Counted from the stretch's first letter, positions 46,441 through 58,830 are shown. The stretch is DNA of 64,000 bases from Isoetes taiwanensis (GCA_021234155.1 JAJEKV010000044.1:9766777-9830776), one strand, 5' to 3'. Translations and numbers: made by a program. Notes: generated by a model not told the origin, from the sequence alone.

Positions 46441-46578
46441 AAGGTTTTTCCCTTGAAAACCTTTCGAGGCAGGGGTTTTTTAATCCTAGTAGTAATGATT
46501 GTACTAGCCCATTGTATGGGTCCCATGACCTATTGGTCTCCGTGGACGTTAAAAAATTTATTATATTCTATTCTATTC
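46441..46578 (+). repeat. Dispersed SINE-like repeat, copy C, with TCTAT tail
   Basis: The fullest of three copies: ccttgaaaacctttcgaggc, ggttttttaatcctagtagt, gcccattgtatgggtcccat, gacctattggtctccgtgga, cgttaaaaaattta, then a simple tail of (TTCTA) units to about 46,580. Shared ends and a simple-sequence tail suggest a SINE or truncated LINE family. A pol III B box is not evident. A separate (GAAA)5 microsatellite follows at 46,596-46,618. Confidence 0.6.
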
Positions 46579-46618
46579 TATTTGAACGACATTTGGAAAG
46601 AAAGAAAGAAAGAAAGAA

Positions 46619-46930
46619 AAAATATAATATTGTAATTTGATACTATGTTAGATTTTGACACATGTAATGCTCTAGAATGAGCGCTTAACACTGCACATAT
46701 TTGCTAGAGAAGCCTAGGGGCCTAAATAGCTTGATAATGCATTTTATTATCTATGGGGTATACATGTAGAGGGATGGATGGGATGTATGAAAATGGAGTT
46801 TCTATTATAAATAGTATTAAATAAGGGGTTTTTGTCTGACCTCAAGATCATAGATGGTATATCCAATATACGTATAGGTGAATCGCCCCCCTCCCTAAGT
46901 GTGAAAAAACGCAAAGAAGAAAGCAAGATA
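46619..46930. other. Spacer before the LINE
   Basis: AT-rich; no gene recognised. The 5' end of the LINE has not been defined and may lie here. Confidence 0.4.
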
Positions 46931-48760
46931 TCTTATCTGGTGTCAGATTTCCGCGTGCTTAGGCTCGTTGGAAAGCTTGTTCCGAGCTCTTTCCGGTGGT
47001 GTATAGCATCAGCTGTTTTGCATGTGGTTTGTTGCCGCAAATAGCTGATTTCCGGACTGGTTCGGATGCCATGGCTCCTGCCAGACAGGTTGATGGGGGA
47101 TCGATTGAGCCTCATGGCTTGGGGCTGAAGCCAAGGGAGATGGCGAGGAGGAAGAATCCTCCAGTAAAGGGGAAGGGCGTGGGTCTCGGCATGCATGAAG
47201 AGGCCGGGGCTGTAGGAAGTGGCATCCAATTGGTGGCAGAGATGAGGGAGCTCTTGGAATCCCCTTCGGTTGAGAGGTATGTGGATTGCTCTTCCTCTCA
47301 ATATAATTCTCGGAGACCCCGATGATTGTGTTTTGGAGACTCGGTCTTGATCCCATCAAGCATGCCCCCTTTGAACCGGATGCTGTGATGCCCTCTTCCC
47401 CAAAGTAGCTTGGGAAGGGATCACTGGCGGTGATCGCCCTCTTCTAGGGGTGCATGTAGGCTGGTGTGCCTTTGGGGTGCCTCTCGAATACCTCTCGAGA
47501 ATGCCGTGGCGGCAGCCCCAACAGAATCGTGGCGCCCGACTTTGGCGAGCAATGACACTTGTTGCTTTCGCATCACTTTCGGTAGGGGTTTTCAGATTGG
47601 ATGGCGCAAGGCTCGAGAGTAAGGACCCGTCCGTGTTCAAGAGGCTCTGAAATTTGTGGAGGATCATCACTGTTGACCTGACTGCGACTCTTCGGAGACT
47701 CCATGGATAGATATTGATCATACCGGACATGTTGGACCATTGAGAATCTAGTTTCATTTGGCCGGTATTGGGCTACTTCACCGGGTTACGTATTGGACAC
47801 GAGGAGGTTTAGCTCTTGGCTTGGAGGACATGGTGAGTAGGATTGGTTTTGCCAGTGTCGATCCTCTCGAAATTCCTACCAAATAATTTCTTCATAATCA
47901 TGTTTGAGGTCAAAGTCTTCCCGTCGCGGCAATTGGTTAGCCAAGGGGTGGATACTTTGGGTGAATCTTATGTGTTGTATCGATATTATACTCGACAATG
48001 TCCACCAGTTCTTTGGCCGGTTAAAATCCGTGTTGGTTCAGCATTCGGGATCTTCCTCGATCCGATGGTGCTGATTTCTTAGTTTCTATGGCTAATGGCC
48101 TAGGTGTATATCGGCTCATTCTATTGTGCGAGTCCCCAAGATGCGTGTTGCTCGGCGGCTTTTTGCGACCTGTGCCCACTTCTCTTCCGATGCGTAGTGG
48201 TCCCCGGCATTTTTCTCTTCGATTGAAGCTTTTGAATGGCTCGAGATCCCGGATGTTTCCATCTATTGTGCTACCATCCGACCATGTTGATGATCCTGTT
48301 GGTGCTTGTGATGTGGGAGGTTCGGGTGCTTATGCGAGGGGCCACGGATTCCTCGGCCCCTCGAGGCAGATGTGAGGGACCTCGCGGGTGCGCTGTGAGT
48401 GGAGTTGGGCCAGGTGGTGTGGTTGGGAGAGGTGGTGTGGGGCCGAGGGCCCGGGAAAAGCTTGGCTGGCGGTCGCCCATTGGATGGCGGGCTAGGGGCG
48501 TGGTGGCTCGGGGGAGGGCCTCGAGATGATTTGGTTGTGGCTAGGTCCGAGGAGAAAGGGGGAGGGGTGGGTGATCCTGGGTGGGGGATGTTTGGTGGCA
48601 TGTATGTGCCTGAAGCATGAGGTGGCTGGAGCAGCCGAGGTGGAGGTAGAGACTAGTGTGGCCCATGACTCTATGGAGGTGCAGGGGACTTCCAACACGT
48701 GTTGGCGGTGGAATCTCAATGTGAGTGGGCGTGGGTCACATTGCGCGGATTAATAAGGGG
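46931..48760 (+). pseudogene. LINE ORF1-like region
   Basis: GC-richer coding-like DNA directly upstream of the LINE endonuclease, in shifting frames. A first open piece (46,996-47,325) contains GLGLKPREMARRKNPPVKGK, a basic stretch. Later pieces around 47,800-48,375 and a Gly-rich tail (48,400-48,620) resemble the layout of plant L1 ORF1 proteins, which have a DUF4283-like domain followed by a Gly/Pro-rich linker, but no diagnostic motif survives. Assignment rests mainly on position. ORF1 proteins bind the LINE RNA. Confidence 0.45.
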
Positions 48761-48839
48761 CTCTAGATGATGACTCGTAGGGGAGTGGGCTGATGGCCCG
48801 GGTGGGTAGGCATGTGGGGCTGGACACTTCTCCTCCGGG

Positions 48840-49640
48840 ATAGGTCGATCCTTAGTTGGAATGTGCGGGGGTGCGGTCCTCTAGTAGTAAGAGGGCTCGT
48901 GTTTCTTTGGCACGCCGGCAGGTTCGGCCCCGATATTGTTTGCATCCGGGAGCATAAGTGTCAGGGGTGATATGTCTAGGCTCATGAAATATGGTTGGTA
49001 GGCGTTTGCCTCTATTGCTTCTTCTTAAGGCGGACTAGTGGGGGTACTCTTATTGCTTGGAGGATGGATGTGCAGGTCCATACTCTGCAGTGAGCATGTG
49101 GTTTTGGTCGATGGGCAATAATTAAGTGGTTGGAGGGAGGGCAAGAGTGGGGATTGTTAATGTTTATGCCCTAATCCCACCTTCTCGTGAGTGCTTTATG
49201 GGCCACATTAGGAATAAGTTCTTGCGAGCCCTTGGTGGGTTGGGGAATGCCGCTTTGGTTGTTGTTAGGGACTTCAATATGGTAGAGCGAGTAGAGGATC
49301 GCTCTGGTTCTGGAACATGGAGTTGTGCATGGGTTTGAGAGGGATCAGTGGTCTCGTTTGTTGCAGGATTTGGCCTTGGTTGAGGTCCCAGGGGACTTGT
49401 CTTTCACCTATTGTAAGGCAGCTGATTAGTGCGGGCGGGCATATGCTAGGCATGACCGGTGTTATGCTTCCCCATGCATAGCTTTGGATGGGTGTGCCCT
49501 CTTTGTCTGCTCTAATAACATTGTCTACCTCTATTTCCGATCATTACCCTCGAGGTTTTGTCGGTCGGTGCGGTTGCCTCGGCCCTCTAGGGCCGGTGAA
49601 AGTTTGAAACTTCCTGTTCACGGCGATCTGATTTCGGCCC
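48840..49640 (+). pseudogene. LINE endonuclease domain (ORF2 N-terminus)
   Basis: The start ILSWNVRGCGPL (48,848-48,883) is the hallmark of the plant L1 apurinic-like endonuclease, whose Asn binds metal. Further pieces in other frames include GGTLIAWR near 49,034 and, near 49,345-49,430, QWSRLLQDLALVEVPGDLSF, the counterpart of the F-x-xxl-xxxgL-xDl-xlxGxxFTW stretch. There are several frameshifts and in-frame stops. The enzyme would nick target DNA to prime reverse transcription. Confidence 0.75.
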
Positions 49641-51060
49641 GGTGCCGAGTTGTGGCTTGATACCTTTTCATCTGCTAAGGGTATGTCTTGAAGCACATGG
49701 TGGACCTGAGCCTTGGCCGTGGTGAAGCGTTTGCTGGCTGTCTTTGGTAGGCGCGTGCGGTGCGCAGAGCCGGGGAGTTGCATGGTCTCTATCGGGGAGT
49801 TGGAGAGGATTCGACGATGACCTTTGATGGCATCGGGGAGAATGCAAGATGTTGCAGCGTATTGTTGCTCGGAGGAGCAGTTAAAGTGCGGGAGGCACGG
49901 TGTGAAGGCTGCCCTACCTGGTTGAAGGGGGGACACAAGTTCGCTCGGTGTTCTTCTAGAGCGCTAGGGCAAATGGCGATATCAAAGATCTATACCCCTT
50001 GCTTTGTTCGATGGCGGAATCTTTGAGGCTCCCGCTGATTTGCAGAGGTATGTGCATGCCCATTTCTCGGGGTTTTCGCGCCAAAGCACCCTTCCCTATG
50101 AGCAGGAGATGCGGGAGCTTGTTTTGGGGGCTGTTAAGCCATCTATTCTCTTTCCACCGTATGAGAGCTTGGGAGCAGAGCTCGAGAGAGGATTTAGGCT
50201 GCGGCATGTATGTGCATGGCCAAGGATAAATGTCACGGGCTGGATGGCATCTCCTCGTGGAGTTCTTCGGACTTATTGGGGTGGGCTCGTGAGTCGTTGT
50301 TGCCAGTGTATCTTGAGTTCTTTGGGAGTCTTCTCAAATGGATAGGATCTTGAATACCGCATGCATTTCCTTGATTTCTAAGGTTAGCGACCTTCTACTA
50401 TTAATGATTGGAGGCCTATCTCCTTGTTGTCCTCATTGTATAAGATTATTGCGAAAAGCCCCTGGCGGAGAAGTTGAAGCCGGTGTTGACTTCTTCCATT
50501 AGTAAGGTGCGATGCGGGTTTGTCCCTAGGAGGAACATTTTGACTAATGTTGCCGCCGCCTTATGAGGGGCCTTGATTGGGCCGTAAGAGCAGTCAAGGC
50601 ATTGCCTATCTTAAACATTTGACTTTGCCAAAGCTACGATAGTGTCCGTTGGGGAGTTTTTGTGCGCCATGATGTTAGCATTGGGTCGTGGTCCACGCTG
50701 AGAGGCATCATGAAGCCGCATAGGTTAAAGACGGCGCTACGGCGGTGTGCGAGGGTGAACCCTCCGCCTTTTCTCCTTAGGCGGGGGGTGCGTGGGTGCC
50801 CTTTGGCGCTTTTTTTTTCGATTGTGGCGGAGGCCTTTCTCGATTGTTTTTTGGCTGCAGTGGAGGAGGGAGTGGTGGATGGGCTTCGGATGCGGGATGG
50901 TAGCCAGTGATTATTAATCGGGCTTGCCGATGACACTTTCCTCTTCTTGGTGGCGAAGAGAGGAATTTCGCGGAATGTGAAGGGTTTGTTGGATACTTTC
51001 TCCTTGGCCTCTGCGGCATTCTCCTCGAATTGGGGTAAGTGCTCCGCATTATGGGCCCGG
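49640..51060 (+). pseudogene. LINE reverse transcriptase domain
   Basis: Motifs in order are LDGISSRGVLR-like text at about 50,240 (the KapGPDG region, damaged), NDWRPISLLSSLYKIIAK (50,403-50,456), VRCGFVPRRNILTN (about 50,507-50,548), FDFAKA near 50,622, the RRGVRGCPLALFFSIVAEAF stretch (about 50,779-50,840, from RQGCPLSP) and LADDTFLFL (50,923-50,949), with the catalytic Asp pair at 50,929-50,934. This order and spacing fit a plant L1-type LINE. Multiple frame changes make it inactive as written. Confidence 0.85.
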
Positions 51061-51545
51061 TGACTCAGCCTCCCCTTGTTTGGCTCTATTCCCTTGGAAG
51101 GTGCTTCCGGGTAATGTGTGTACTAAGGCATTGGGTATTCCCTTTGGAGGGATGTTTCCATGGGGAGGGTGTGGGATGAGATTTTGCGGGGGTCAAGTAA
51201 AACACCTCAATTGGTGGAAGGGTAGCAAGTTGTCCATGGCGGTGGGATCACTATTGCCAAGTCGGTGCTTTGTAGCACTCATGTGTATCTGACATCTGCG
51301 ATGCTAGCTCCCCGAGGGTAAGATCTGAGGCTTTGGATAAGATTGTTCGAAATTTTGTGTGGGGCGGGGATGATGAAGGGGCGGTTGTTAAAGTGGCTTG
51401 GTAGAAGTGTCTCCGCCCTCGGGAGGATGGGGGCTTGGCCATTCTGGATTTGGCGCTGCATAGTAAGGTGTTGGTCTCCAAGTTTGTTTGGAGCATTCTG
51501 CAGGAGCATCCAATTGGGCAAAATCGTCTAGACATTTATGAGTAG
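51061..51545 (+). pseudogene. LINE C-terminal part
   Basis: Continues the LINE: pieces matching the usual post-RT segment appear in alternating frames, for example GLAILDLALHSKVLVSKFVW (about 51,432-51,491), the counterpart of the GGLGI-x-d-l-x-x-x-N-x-A-L-l-x-K-w-x-W motif. Recognisable sequence ends near 51,540. A poly(A) tail or target duplication was not found. Confidence 0.75.
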
Positions 51546-53160
51546 TCACTTCTACCCATTTATGCCAGTGTCTCGAGAACACCGCACCAAGATCTACTCG
51601 AGCGGTCTCCCATGAGTTCGTTAGAGCTGGTTTCCCATGGACAAGGAACCTCCAGGCTCAGGTTTAGAATGTCCCTTGTAAAGTAATGCTAAGCTATTTC
51701 TTGAAGCACAGGTTTGGACTTGAGTTCCTCTCCATCAGCTCAGATTTATGCTGCTAAATTCTGCTGCCAGATCTATCGGCTCAAATTTGTGGGGCCAGAT
51801 CTTGAGGTCTGTTGTTCATGGGAATACAGTAATCATCCGTCTAGGCTTGGCATCCAGGTCTGCCTGTTCAGGCTGGTTATGGGAAACCACCTTTAGCCAA
51901 AACACAAAATATGGCAAGAATGTGTTGGCACCAACAAACAAATATGCACCTCTCTAATCCAACTCAACACAGCAAATCTCCGGGTCCTCCACTAGAAGTG
52001 ACCTCCAAAATATATCTATTCTCTCTACCCCAAGATTGTCCATTTGGGCAATCTAAAAAGGACTTTCCTAAAAAAAAATTCACATGTATCATGCTTACAT
52101 GGTCAATTCTATGTAAGCATGGGTCTTAGCAAAAAATTAGGTAGAACTAAAGTTTCATAGGAGGTAACTACTGAATTTCTTTCAACTAGTGTAAATTATT
52201 CATGAAGAACTTTGATACACAAATTTCATTACTTAAATGCATTCATCTATGATATAGACACAACTTTATTCACGAGCCTCCAATACTTTCGCAACACAAT
52301 TCCCCTCTTTAAAGATATACTATATCATCTTGTGATTTCGGAGACATTTCCCATGCACTGATGGCTGGGAGGTATCAATTATTTAGCCATCAGAGTAAAA
52401 GAAAATGTAGTACCCGTATTATATGGCGTTGAAATTGGAGAGAATGTGACATGGTATAAGATCTATTTCGAAATGAAAGTCACTTTAAAAGGAGATTCAT
52501 GATTAAGAAACGCGTTTGTATTAGTGAACAAGCACTACACGTTCATGGCAAGGAATCTTGGGGTACTGCATGATTCAGAAACGCGTTCACATGATGCAAC
52601 ATGCATTGTTCCATGGGAGGATGCTGGGAGGCTACTGGGATATGATGACATACAGTAAGCTAGCTAGATACGTCGAAGTTGTATGAAAGTAGTGCACAAA
52701 GACATACAACATTGGAAGGTGCTAGAAGATAAGCATTTTAGCTGGCAACTAAATACAGAGTTCCATTGAGATTTATGACGTAAAAAAAATACTATCTATC
52801 TATCCTTTAAGATTCGCCGAGGGCCAAGTTGTTGAGGAACAGATTGGGAAGATACATATCTGAGGGGATGATCAAGACACGCAAGCCTTATCTTCCAGAA
52901 ATAGAAGAAAAGAAATTTTTATAGTTCACGGACATGCATTAGTAGTGGATGTATAGCCGCCCACATTTCAATGGGACCAACAAGTTAAATATAACCATAG
53001 GACCATGGGCACAGGTTAAATATAACTATGGACCACTGGACACGGACATTGGCCATTAACCAATAGATACTAATGGACCCCTTGCCATGGACCGCTGGAT
53101 AACCATAGACTATTGGCCACGGAGCTTTGGCCATGGCCCTGCATCAACTGGTGGCGCAAG
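51546..53160. other. No recognisable gene
   Basis: Mixed AT-rich sequence. From 52,970 to 53,140 a motif like ccat(g)gaccnctgg recurs loosely several times (ggaccatgg, ggaccactgg, catggaccgctgg, ggccacgg). No coding region is recognised. Confidence 0.5.
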
Positions 53161-53219
53161 TGGCCCCGGTTCGCCGCGTACAGAGAATATTCTAAATAAA
53201 CCAACGGTCTGGATCGAGC

Positions 53220-53640
53220 AAACGCCACGTTGCTAAATCTTGGCCACAGACTTGCTTTGGATACGCACCTAGCTCGTAATAGTGCCAAACCTAACCCCGT
53301 GCCTAGTCTCTGATGGCTCCGAACCTAGACCTAGCCTAGCCCTGATTCGTCCACGTCAGCCAGATTCATCCCCGTCAATCTTGACCGTCCAGCAAAATTA
53401 TTACCACCCACCTAACCTTCGTTTAACCGCGGTTACTTTTACCGCGGTTAAACCTCGCCTTCATATTGAGCCGGCTCCTTCGCACTCTCCTCTCCTCGCA
53501 TCTGTCGTGGTTTTGGGTTCCTTCTTCTTCTCCGTTTTACATGCTCTGATGATCGGCCCTCTATTCTGATTATTCGGCAAATTCTGCAGGTCCTTTCTGG
53601 ATCTGTCTTTTTTTTTCCTGGTCGATTCTGGTGCTTTTCG
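53220..53640 (+). promoter_or_regulatory. Candidate PEPCK promoter and leader
   Basis: Sequence between the transposon-rich flank and the PEPCK start. Candidate elements are ACGT-core sites CCACGTTG (53,225-53,232) and CCACGTCA (53,351-53,358), of the bZIP type; a 13-bp inverted repeat (53,421-53,453); and a CT-rich tract at 53,477-53,500 typical of plant transcription-start regions. A possible leader intron runs from a gtaaaa donor at 53,641 to the cag at 53,881-53,883. No strong TATA box was seen. Roles are inferred from position only. Confidence 0.4.
53421..53453. repeat. Inverted repeat with two CCGCGG cores upstream of PEPCK
   Basis: GTTTAACCGCGGT (53,421-53,433), a 7-base spacer tactttt, then the exact reverse complement ACCGCGGTTAAAC (53,441-53,453). 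Each arm also contains the 6-bp palindrome CCGCGG flanked by TTAA-like bases, so it could bind two protein dimers or form a 13-bp stem. Confidence 0.9.
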
Positions 53641-53912
53641 GTAAAATCAGCTCCAGTTCGACCCCCCCTCTTTTGTAAAGACTTTTTTCCATCTCCTATT
53701 GCAAATTTGCACATTCCTTCTATTGGTTTTGTAGATCTGGGGTCTGTAATATGAAATTTTGCTTTTGAATCGAGGTTGCATATCATCCAGGAGCGCATTT
53801 TTAGCACTAGATAATGCTTTTATGTTTATGGGTATGGTCTTCCTCACCGTTTTTACTAAAAGCAGTTGTGTTGTTCATTGCAGAAGTGCTGAATTTCCAA
53901 GCTAGAAGAAAA

Positions 53913-56900
53913 ATGGCATCCGATGCTAATGCGACCGTTTTCCCAAATGGTCTTTCTAAGATCAAAACACATAAAAGCGCGGATGTATGCACAGATGATA
54001 GCGTGCCTCCAATTAAGGTACAAAATCTTGACGAGCTGCACTCTCTGCAAAAGAAAAGGTCTGCACCATCCACTCCCATAAAGGGGGGAAATGCTACACC
54101 ACGATCCCCGTTAACACCCTTTTCTGAAGAAGAGAGGCAACAGCAGCAGATGGAATCAATAAGGTATGGCAGAAATCTAGCTTTCAGCTTTACTTTAAGA
54201 ATGCCGTTTTCTTTTTGATTTGGGTGCACAAATTAGATATTGGGAGTTAATTCCCTCTTGGTTTATCTGTGCAGTGCATCGTTAGCATCCCTGACCAGAG
54301 AAAGGGGACCTCAGGTTGTCAGAGGTGACCCAGAGAAGAAAGTTGCTACTCCAAGAGCTGTTTCGAGGAATGAATCATTTCCTTCTCGCCCCAACATAAG
54401 TGACAGTGCTCTCAAGTTCACTCATGTTCTTTACAATCTATCACCGGGAGGTAGCAACATTTCTTTCTTTTCTCCCCTCCTATGGGAACATCCATGTCCT
54501 AGTTGCTTGGAAAACACTTGTATGAGCCATATTATTCATAAGTTTGCTTTGTTTATCACTTTAATAAAGCTTTTGCTTGTTTCATATGCAAAAGTTTGCC
54601 TGTGGTCAACTCTTTTGAGCTTATTGAAATGGTGTGCTATATGGATAAGCATAATCCCATGCGTTAAACGTGGGCTCGTGGGGCTCCCAATGATGTTGAT
54701 TTTTATAACCTATTCTATTTAAATCAATTCAATTCTATGCACGAGGCGGCACCATTTCTAGATTTTGAAGAAATAGTGCTGTATAAGCTATAGTTTAATC
54801 TTTGATATTGATGTAGATAAGCCAATGGTATCATAATACACATTTTCTAACATGTTTATTCATTGCGTACAGAACTCTATGAACAGGCTATTAAGTATGA
54901 GAAGGGCTCTTATATCACCGCTACTGGTGCTCTTGCGACTCTGTCAGGAGCGAAAACAGGTAGATCTCCAAAGGACAAACGTGTTGTAAAGGAGGAAACA
55001 TCTGTGGATGATCTGTGGTGGGGAAAGTGAGTATCTTGCCTTTAAATTATTCTCTAGGCCCAACTAATATTTCATACTTTTTTTTATTTGGTTTGACATT
55101 GTGGCAATGTTTTCTGTAGGGGCTCTCCAAATATTGAAATGGATGAAGAAACTTTCCTGGTCAACCGTGAGAGGGCAGTTGATTACTTGAATTCCTTGGA
55201 GAAGGTATGGTTGAAAAATTCTTTGCAGAAGGTACAACATATTGGTACAACATATTTGTTATGGTTAGTTCTAAATATAAGTATAAGACTAAACCAAGGT
55301 TTACAAATATGATTTAGTTGTGTGTTCTTCTAGCTGATTTTTTTGTCTTGATCTTCTTCAGGTCTTTGTCAATGACCAATTCTTGAACTGGGACCCTGAA
55401 CACAGGATCAAAGTGAGAATCATATCTGCAAGGGCCTACCACTCGCTGTTCATGTACAACATGTAATATTCTTTCCATTTCTTTGTGTTCTAGTTTTAAT
55501 AGCAATCACTTATGAGGGTAAAAGTTTGGGGATGATTGGGGAAACCACTGTCATGAATTTGCTTTCGTTGGAGGTTTGGATTGAAAGCATTGAGTGACAG
55601 GTGTATACGCCCTACCCCTGAAGAGCTGGAGGATTTCGGTGCTCCGGACTTCACTATCTACAATGCTGGCATGTTTCCTTGCAACCGTTACACACACTAT
55701 ATGACATCCTCAACTAGCATAGATCTAAATTTGAAACGAAGAGAGATGGTGATCCTTGGCACTCAATATGCCGGAGAGATGAAGAAGGGCCTTTTTAGCG
55801 TGATGCATTATTTCATGCCCAAAAGAGGGGTCCTGTCTTTGCACTCCGGCTGCAATATGGGAAAAGGAGGGGATGTGGCGTTATTTTTTGGATTATCAGG
55901 TATTGTATGAGCCGCATCAAACGAGGCTCAAACAATCTAAAGAATTCACGAAGACTAACTTTGTGGGTTGTTTCGTTATTTGGTTCTTCTGTAGCTCTAA
56001 CATTATTTTTTTATTGGACAAAAAATTTCAGGAACTGGTAAGACAACACTTTCAACAGATCACAATAGGTATCTTATTGGTGATGACGAGCACTGTTGGA
56101 GTGATAACGGGGTATCTAACATCGAGGGTGGATGTTATGCCAAGTGTATAGATCTGTCACCGGAGAAGGAGCCTGATATATTCAATGCCATCAAATTCGG
56201 AACAGGTTGGAATTATCTATAAGTCGTTAGGTTAGGATTATCCATAAGCAGGGTTAAGAAATAGAACATTCCCTAATTTGGGTTTTGTGGCAGTACTCGA
56301 GAACGTCGTTTTCGATGAGCATTCACGTGAAGTGGATTACGGGGATAACAGTGTAACAGGTACGTTGCATGTTGCTTATGCTGGGTTTTGCATCACTCTG
56401 TTACGAAATACCTACTCTGAGTAAAATTTCTGTGATCTTTTGATTTTGCAGAGAACACGAGGGCTGCCTATCCTATTGAATACATCTCGAATGTCAAGAT
56501 TCCCTGCGTTGCTCCTCACCCCAAGAATATTATATTGCTTGCCTGTGATGCCTTTGGAGTGCTCCCTCCGGTTAGCAAGCTCACCCTGGCTCAGACTATG
56601 TACCACTTCATCAGCGGATATACAGCTCTGGTATGTCCTCACCTTTTCGTCAAAGTCCCCATTTTTGTTCTTACATTTGAATTTGATGTTTGTTTATGTT
56701 CTTACCTTCTTTACCCTTGAGGGCCCATCCACTTTGTTTTGTCAACTTGATCTTACACATGATTTCTTCTCGGTACCGACAATTCGAGCCCACTTGTTTA
56801 TTTTACTTAATTTTTTTCCACAGTTCTTTATTACTTCACGAGATTCTGTACATTTGGGTCCCTGAGCTGAGCGTTTTTATCATTTCTTTTCCTTTCAGGT

Positions 56901-57643
56901 TGCTGGTACAGAAGACGGCATCAAGGAGCCTCAAGCAACTTTTTCTGCCTGCTTTGGCGCGGCTTTTATCATGCTTCACCCTACCAAATATGCCGCTATG
57001 CTGGCCGAGAAAATGCAGAAATACGGTGCCACTGCTTGGCTTGTCAACACCGGTTGGAGTGGCGGAAGGTTCGTTCTTGCATTATTAATAGTTATTTTAT
57101 TTGACCCCGTAACATGTTTTTGCAATTTTTCTTGACCCAATAACATATATTTGCATTTTTTTCTTCCATATTCCCTGATTTTATGCATTGAATTTTGTGG
57201 CTTGCACGTGCAGCTATGGCGTGGGAATGAGGATGAAGCTCTCCTACACAAGAAAAATCATTGATGCTATTCACGATGGGTCTCTGTTGAAAGCAAACTA
57301 CACCGAAACCAAAATCTTTAAGCTGCAAGTTCCTGACTCTGTAGAAGGAGTACCTGCCGATTTCCTGCACCCAGAGAATATGGTAAAATTCTTCTTTCAT
57401 ATCAGACAGACTTCAGATTTGTCTCATAGTGCATTAAATGCAACCAACTTGTTAGAAAAATATTTAATGGTCAATTCCTAAATCAAGCTCTGTGTGCTGT
57501 GGCAGTGGTGGGACAAGAAGTCATACAGTGACACGTTGCAGAAGCTGGCTGGCCTGTTTAAGAAGAATTTTGAAAATTTCACTGATTACAGTGTTGGAGA
57601 CCCCAAGCTCACACGGGAAATTCTGGAAGCAGGTCCCGAGTAA
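53913..57643 (+). CDS. PCK1: Phosphoenolpyruvate carboxykinase (ATP), 12 coding exons, intact
   Basis: Cytosolic enzyme converting oxaloacetate and ATP to phosphoenolpyruvate, CO2 and ADP, the entry step of gluconeogenesis and organic-acid use in plants (EC 4.1.1.49). Exons: 53913-54163, 54275-54450, 54873-55026, 55120-55204, 55362-55462, 55601-55899, 56032-56205, 56294-56359, 56452-56630, 56899-57068, 57214-57382, 57506-57643. All introns are GT-AG, and the join gives 653 codons plus TAA with no break. The plant N-terminal extension holds [12 protein letters not shown] (residues 47-58), where plant PEPCKs are phosphorylated. Catalytic landmarks are [13 protein letters not shown] (334-346), P-loop GLSGTGKTT (353-361), GDDEHCW (372-378) and ENTRAAYP (436-443). 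Start choice: this Met begins the extension and lies 30 bp past a probable leader-intron acceptor. The symbol is by analogy with Arabidopsis. It is the only intact host gene recognised here. Confidence 0.97.
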
Positions 57644-58200
57644 ATCATTTTTGACTGTGCATATAAACTACTTTCCTACGCGTTTTTCCTTTTTACTTTT
57701 GTTGTTTTCCTTAAAGTGGGTGTGGGATATTTCGCTTTCTGGAAAATCTCCTCTATTTTTTCCAGCCTTCCTATATGGGTGGTCCTTTTGGTTTATTATT
57801 CTTTAAGTGTTCCCCTAGAATGGTGGGGATACTATTGTATGTAAATGGTCTTTTTGTTAACTATATTTATCATTCTGTGTACATTGTATATATTTGGCAC
57901 GAGAATTATGGATTTTCTATTATACGTGCATGTCCATTTAAATGGTCACTTTGGTGCATGTTAAAAGGAACTGTCTAATGGCGTTTCAAACAAACGTGTG
58001 TTGGCTCCTCACTAAGGCTGACATTGGCTTTTGGGTGTCATATTGTGGTCCAATTGTGATACATTGGATCACGTTTGCAAAAGTATAAGGTATTTTAATG
58101 ACAATTCGATAAAAATTCATATTTTCTTGTAACAGACCTTAAAGCTCTTTTGATATGTCTAATTTATATGTCCTTTAATTCATGAGGCATTTTCTAGTTG
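57644..58200 (+). other. PEPCK 3' flank
   Basis: T-rich, AT-rich sequence consistent with a 3' UTR and downstream DNA. No single clear AATAAA signal stands out and no other gene was seen. Confidence 0.4.
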
Positions 58201-58830
58201 CCTCCTAAACCGACCTCATCGTCTTCACTCCGTAGGAACTACGCCCCTGGGTTGAGATGCTGGAGGCAGCAGCTCTTCCAGAGTGGTATTTTTTCAAGTT
58301 AAAGAGCAAAGAGGTGTATTTAATTGCCACATCATTTGGACCTTTGAAGATTACCTTGTAATTTGAGGATTTGGCCCTAGGGTATGGTTGCCCCGTCGCA
58401 CACTTAAGAGGCCCTGAGATGTAGCACATACCAAAATTTCACGGAATTGGTCAAATGTGGCATTGTTGGATCCCCCCTCAGACAAGGAACCACGTTTTGT
58501 GGCAAGGATGCCACCTACCATGCATAGTGGCCAGGGTTCCCTCTGTGGCCCAAGGATGCCACCAACCATGACAGTGGCCACCTCCATGGCAGCTAGGGCT
58601 TGCTGATGAGGGGCATAAGACCATGCTTTTGCATGAATTGCCCTCACGAGCCCCACCCATGCATTCCCGAATGTCTCACCGGGTGGGGGGTGGAGGGGGT
58701 CCAAAATGATGCCTTAATTAGGCTGGAAACAAGGCTCTTGGCTTCGATTAGTGAAAATTACTGTAATTCTCTTGAGATTCTATGGATGTATTCTATATTG
58801 GTAGGACACATGATCGTTGGGACCATAATT
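58201..58830. other. No recognisable gene; small internal duplication
   Basis: A minus-strand frame (58,351-58,704, 117 codons) is open but Gly/Met/Trp-rich. It covers an internal duplication of aaggatgccacc(t/a)accatg at about 58,504 and 58,552. Not recognised as a protein. Confidence 0.45.

Noticed and set aside
48236-48720. Gly/Arg/Pro-rich ORFs on both strands
   Set aside because: GC-rich low-complexity stretch inside the LINE ORF1 region; opposite-strand frames are shadows.
55314-57400. Minus-strand ORFs within the PEPCK gene
   Set aside because: Antisense shadows of confirmed exons and introns.
58351-58704. 117-codon minus-strand ORF downstream of PEPCK
   Set aside because: Covers an internal duplication, has biased composition, and no recognised family or splice context.
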